A DNA stretch of 64,000 nt from Aureispira sp. CCB-QB1 (GTDB lineage Bacteria > Bacteroidota > Bacteroidia > Chitinophagales > Saprospiraceae). The translations under genes were made by a program, and so were the position numbers. This document shows, piece after piece, positions 63,398-64,000 of this stretch. Below the pieces are notes generated by a model that saw nothing but the letters and a program-made list of their open reading frames with translations, made no database searches and was not told the DNA's origin. Position 1 is the first letter of the stretch; each line of letters opens with the position of its first letter. The stretch covers positions 124,001 to 188,000 of the forward strand of contig NZ_JHBV01000008.1 of assembly GCF_000724545.1 (NCBI RefSeq). The letters run 5' to 3'.

Positions 63398-64000
63398 ATG
63401 AAGTTATCAAAATTAATTGTACTCATCTTCTTAATCGGTTGTTCGCACCCTATCGATAAGCAACCAAAAGTCAATTTGGATTATCAGGATCAATCAAATT
63501 TACCTCAAATCAGTATTTTGGGAACCTTTCATTTTTCGAATACAACGGATTATTCTGCAATTATAATTGATAGCCTTGATTCTAGAAAAAGGCAACAAGA
63601 AATAGAAGATATCGTGTCGCGTTTGATTAAATTTAAACCTACAAAAGTTTTGGTAGAAAGAGAGCCTACTTATGCGGATACGCTTAATCAAAGATTGGCA
63701 GCCTTTAAGGCTGAAAAATATACCTTACCCAGCAATGAATTGTATCAAATAGGTTTTAGAATTGCTCGACAACTTGATCACTCTCATATTTATGGAATCG
63801 ATTACAAATTAGATCTAGGAGACGAAGAACTTGTTGACTATTTATCAAGAGAACAGCTTATCGATCAATTTCAGTCTATAATAAACAGTGCTCAAAGTTG
63901 GGCAAATACTCATTCAGAATATCTAAAAAAACATACAATTGGTGAAACTCTTATACTCTTAAACAACAAAGATTCAGAGATATTCAATAAAGCTCTTTAT
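63398..64000 (+). CDS. DUF5694-like lipoprotein, 3' end outside window
   Basis: The frame is open from ATG 63398 to the window edge (201 codons). The lipobox is at Cys15 (FLIGC). The domain starts with ISILGTFHFSNTTD, followed by KFKPTKVLVEREP and HIYGIDYKLD, the pattern of DUF5694/TraB-like proteins. The role is unknown. The C-terminal part lies beyond the window. Confidence 0.7.
   Translation, partial: MKLSKLIVLIFLIGCSHPIDKQPKVNLDYQDQSNLPQISILGTFHFSNTTDYSAIIIDSLDSRKRQQEIEDIVSRLIKFKPTKVLVEREPTYADTLNQRLAAFKAEKYTLPSNELYQIGFRIARQLDHSHIYGIDYKLDLGDEELVDYLSREQLIDQFQSIINSAQSWANTHSEYLKKHTIGETLILLNNKDSEIFNKALY

Noticed and set aside
1-64000. CRISPR arrays, rRNA genes and insertion-sequence transposases
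   Set aside because: I looked for regular short repeats, rRNA motifs and DDE transposase proteins in all parts of the window and saw none.

Overview
The window looks like an AT-rich chromosomal segment of a marine Bacteroidota bacterium of the Saprospira group, most like Aureispira. This is inferred from type IX secretion (T9SS) C-terminal sorting domains (YPNP motifs), a 2864-residue multidomain surface protein, many short lipoproteins, a kinase-RapZ fusion, and a cytochrome-b5-fused front-end fatty acid desaturase. The last fits a genus known to contain arachidonic acid. No rRNA, complete tRNA or CRISPR array was seen.

Bases 1-1122 hold the end of a TPR-protein gene and its terminator. Bases about 1211-16771 form an integrated element bounded by a perfect 26-bp direct repeat. 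The left copy lies in a 28-bp sequence that, on the minus strand, matches the layout of a XerC/XerD dif site, and its XerD arm equals that of E. coli dif. The right copy has a degenerate inner arm. The element encodes no integrase, tail, portal, terminase or recognisable packaging ATPase. It does encode a probable winged-helix replication protein, a series of small proteins with one membrane segment, a transglutaminase-like membrane-anchored protein, a very basic small protein, two adjacent capsid-protein candidates that share a motif (one with an internal duplication of exact offset 155, as expected of a double jelly-roll), a coiled-coil protein and a membrane-anchored virion-lysozyme-like protein. 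I read it as a prophage of a tailless, probably membrane-containing virus that uses host Xer recombinases. Two structured noncoding regions (2234-2560 and 15460-15591) are candidates for its replication origin, packaging signal or control RNAs.

Bases 16.8-23.4 kb hold small unknown proteins, a 5'-truncated guanidino-modifying-enzyme pseudogene, an APH kinase-RapZ fusion, a HEPN-like helical protein and two tandem leucine-rich-repeat T9SS proteins. Bases 23.7-32.4 kb are one giant T9SS adhesin gene. Bases 32.6-44.4 kb carry a MoxR-type AAA ATPase, an exported PEP-binding-domain protein, a Dps-like protein, purK-purE, paired lipoproteins, a ClpP-fold lipoprotein and a TPR-CHAT protein.

Bases 44.4-47.8 kb form a cysteine-to-hypotaurine module: a PLP decarboxylase and a cysteine dioxygenase transcribed divergently across a palindrome, an Lrp-type regulator beyond, and a deleted Na+/solute symporter pseudogene beside the decarboxylase. 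Bases 48-64 kb carry YdhR- and DUF4345-like genes with a divergent HxlR regulator, an ADP-ribosylglycohydrolase, exported proteins of unknown role, an FAH-family enzyme, the front-end desaturase, a MarR gene with a 26-bp palindromic operator and a linked beta-lactamase-like lipoprotein, an AraC regulator, a methyltransferase, a DUF418 protein, a lipoprotein, a cytoplasmic-looking serpin and the start of a DUF5694-like lipoprotein gene.
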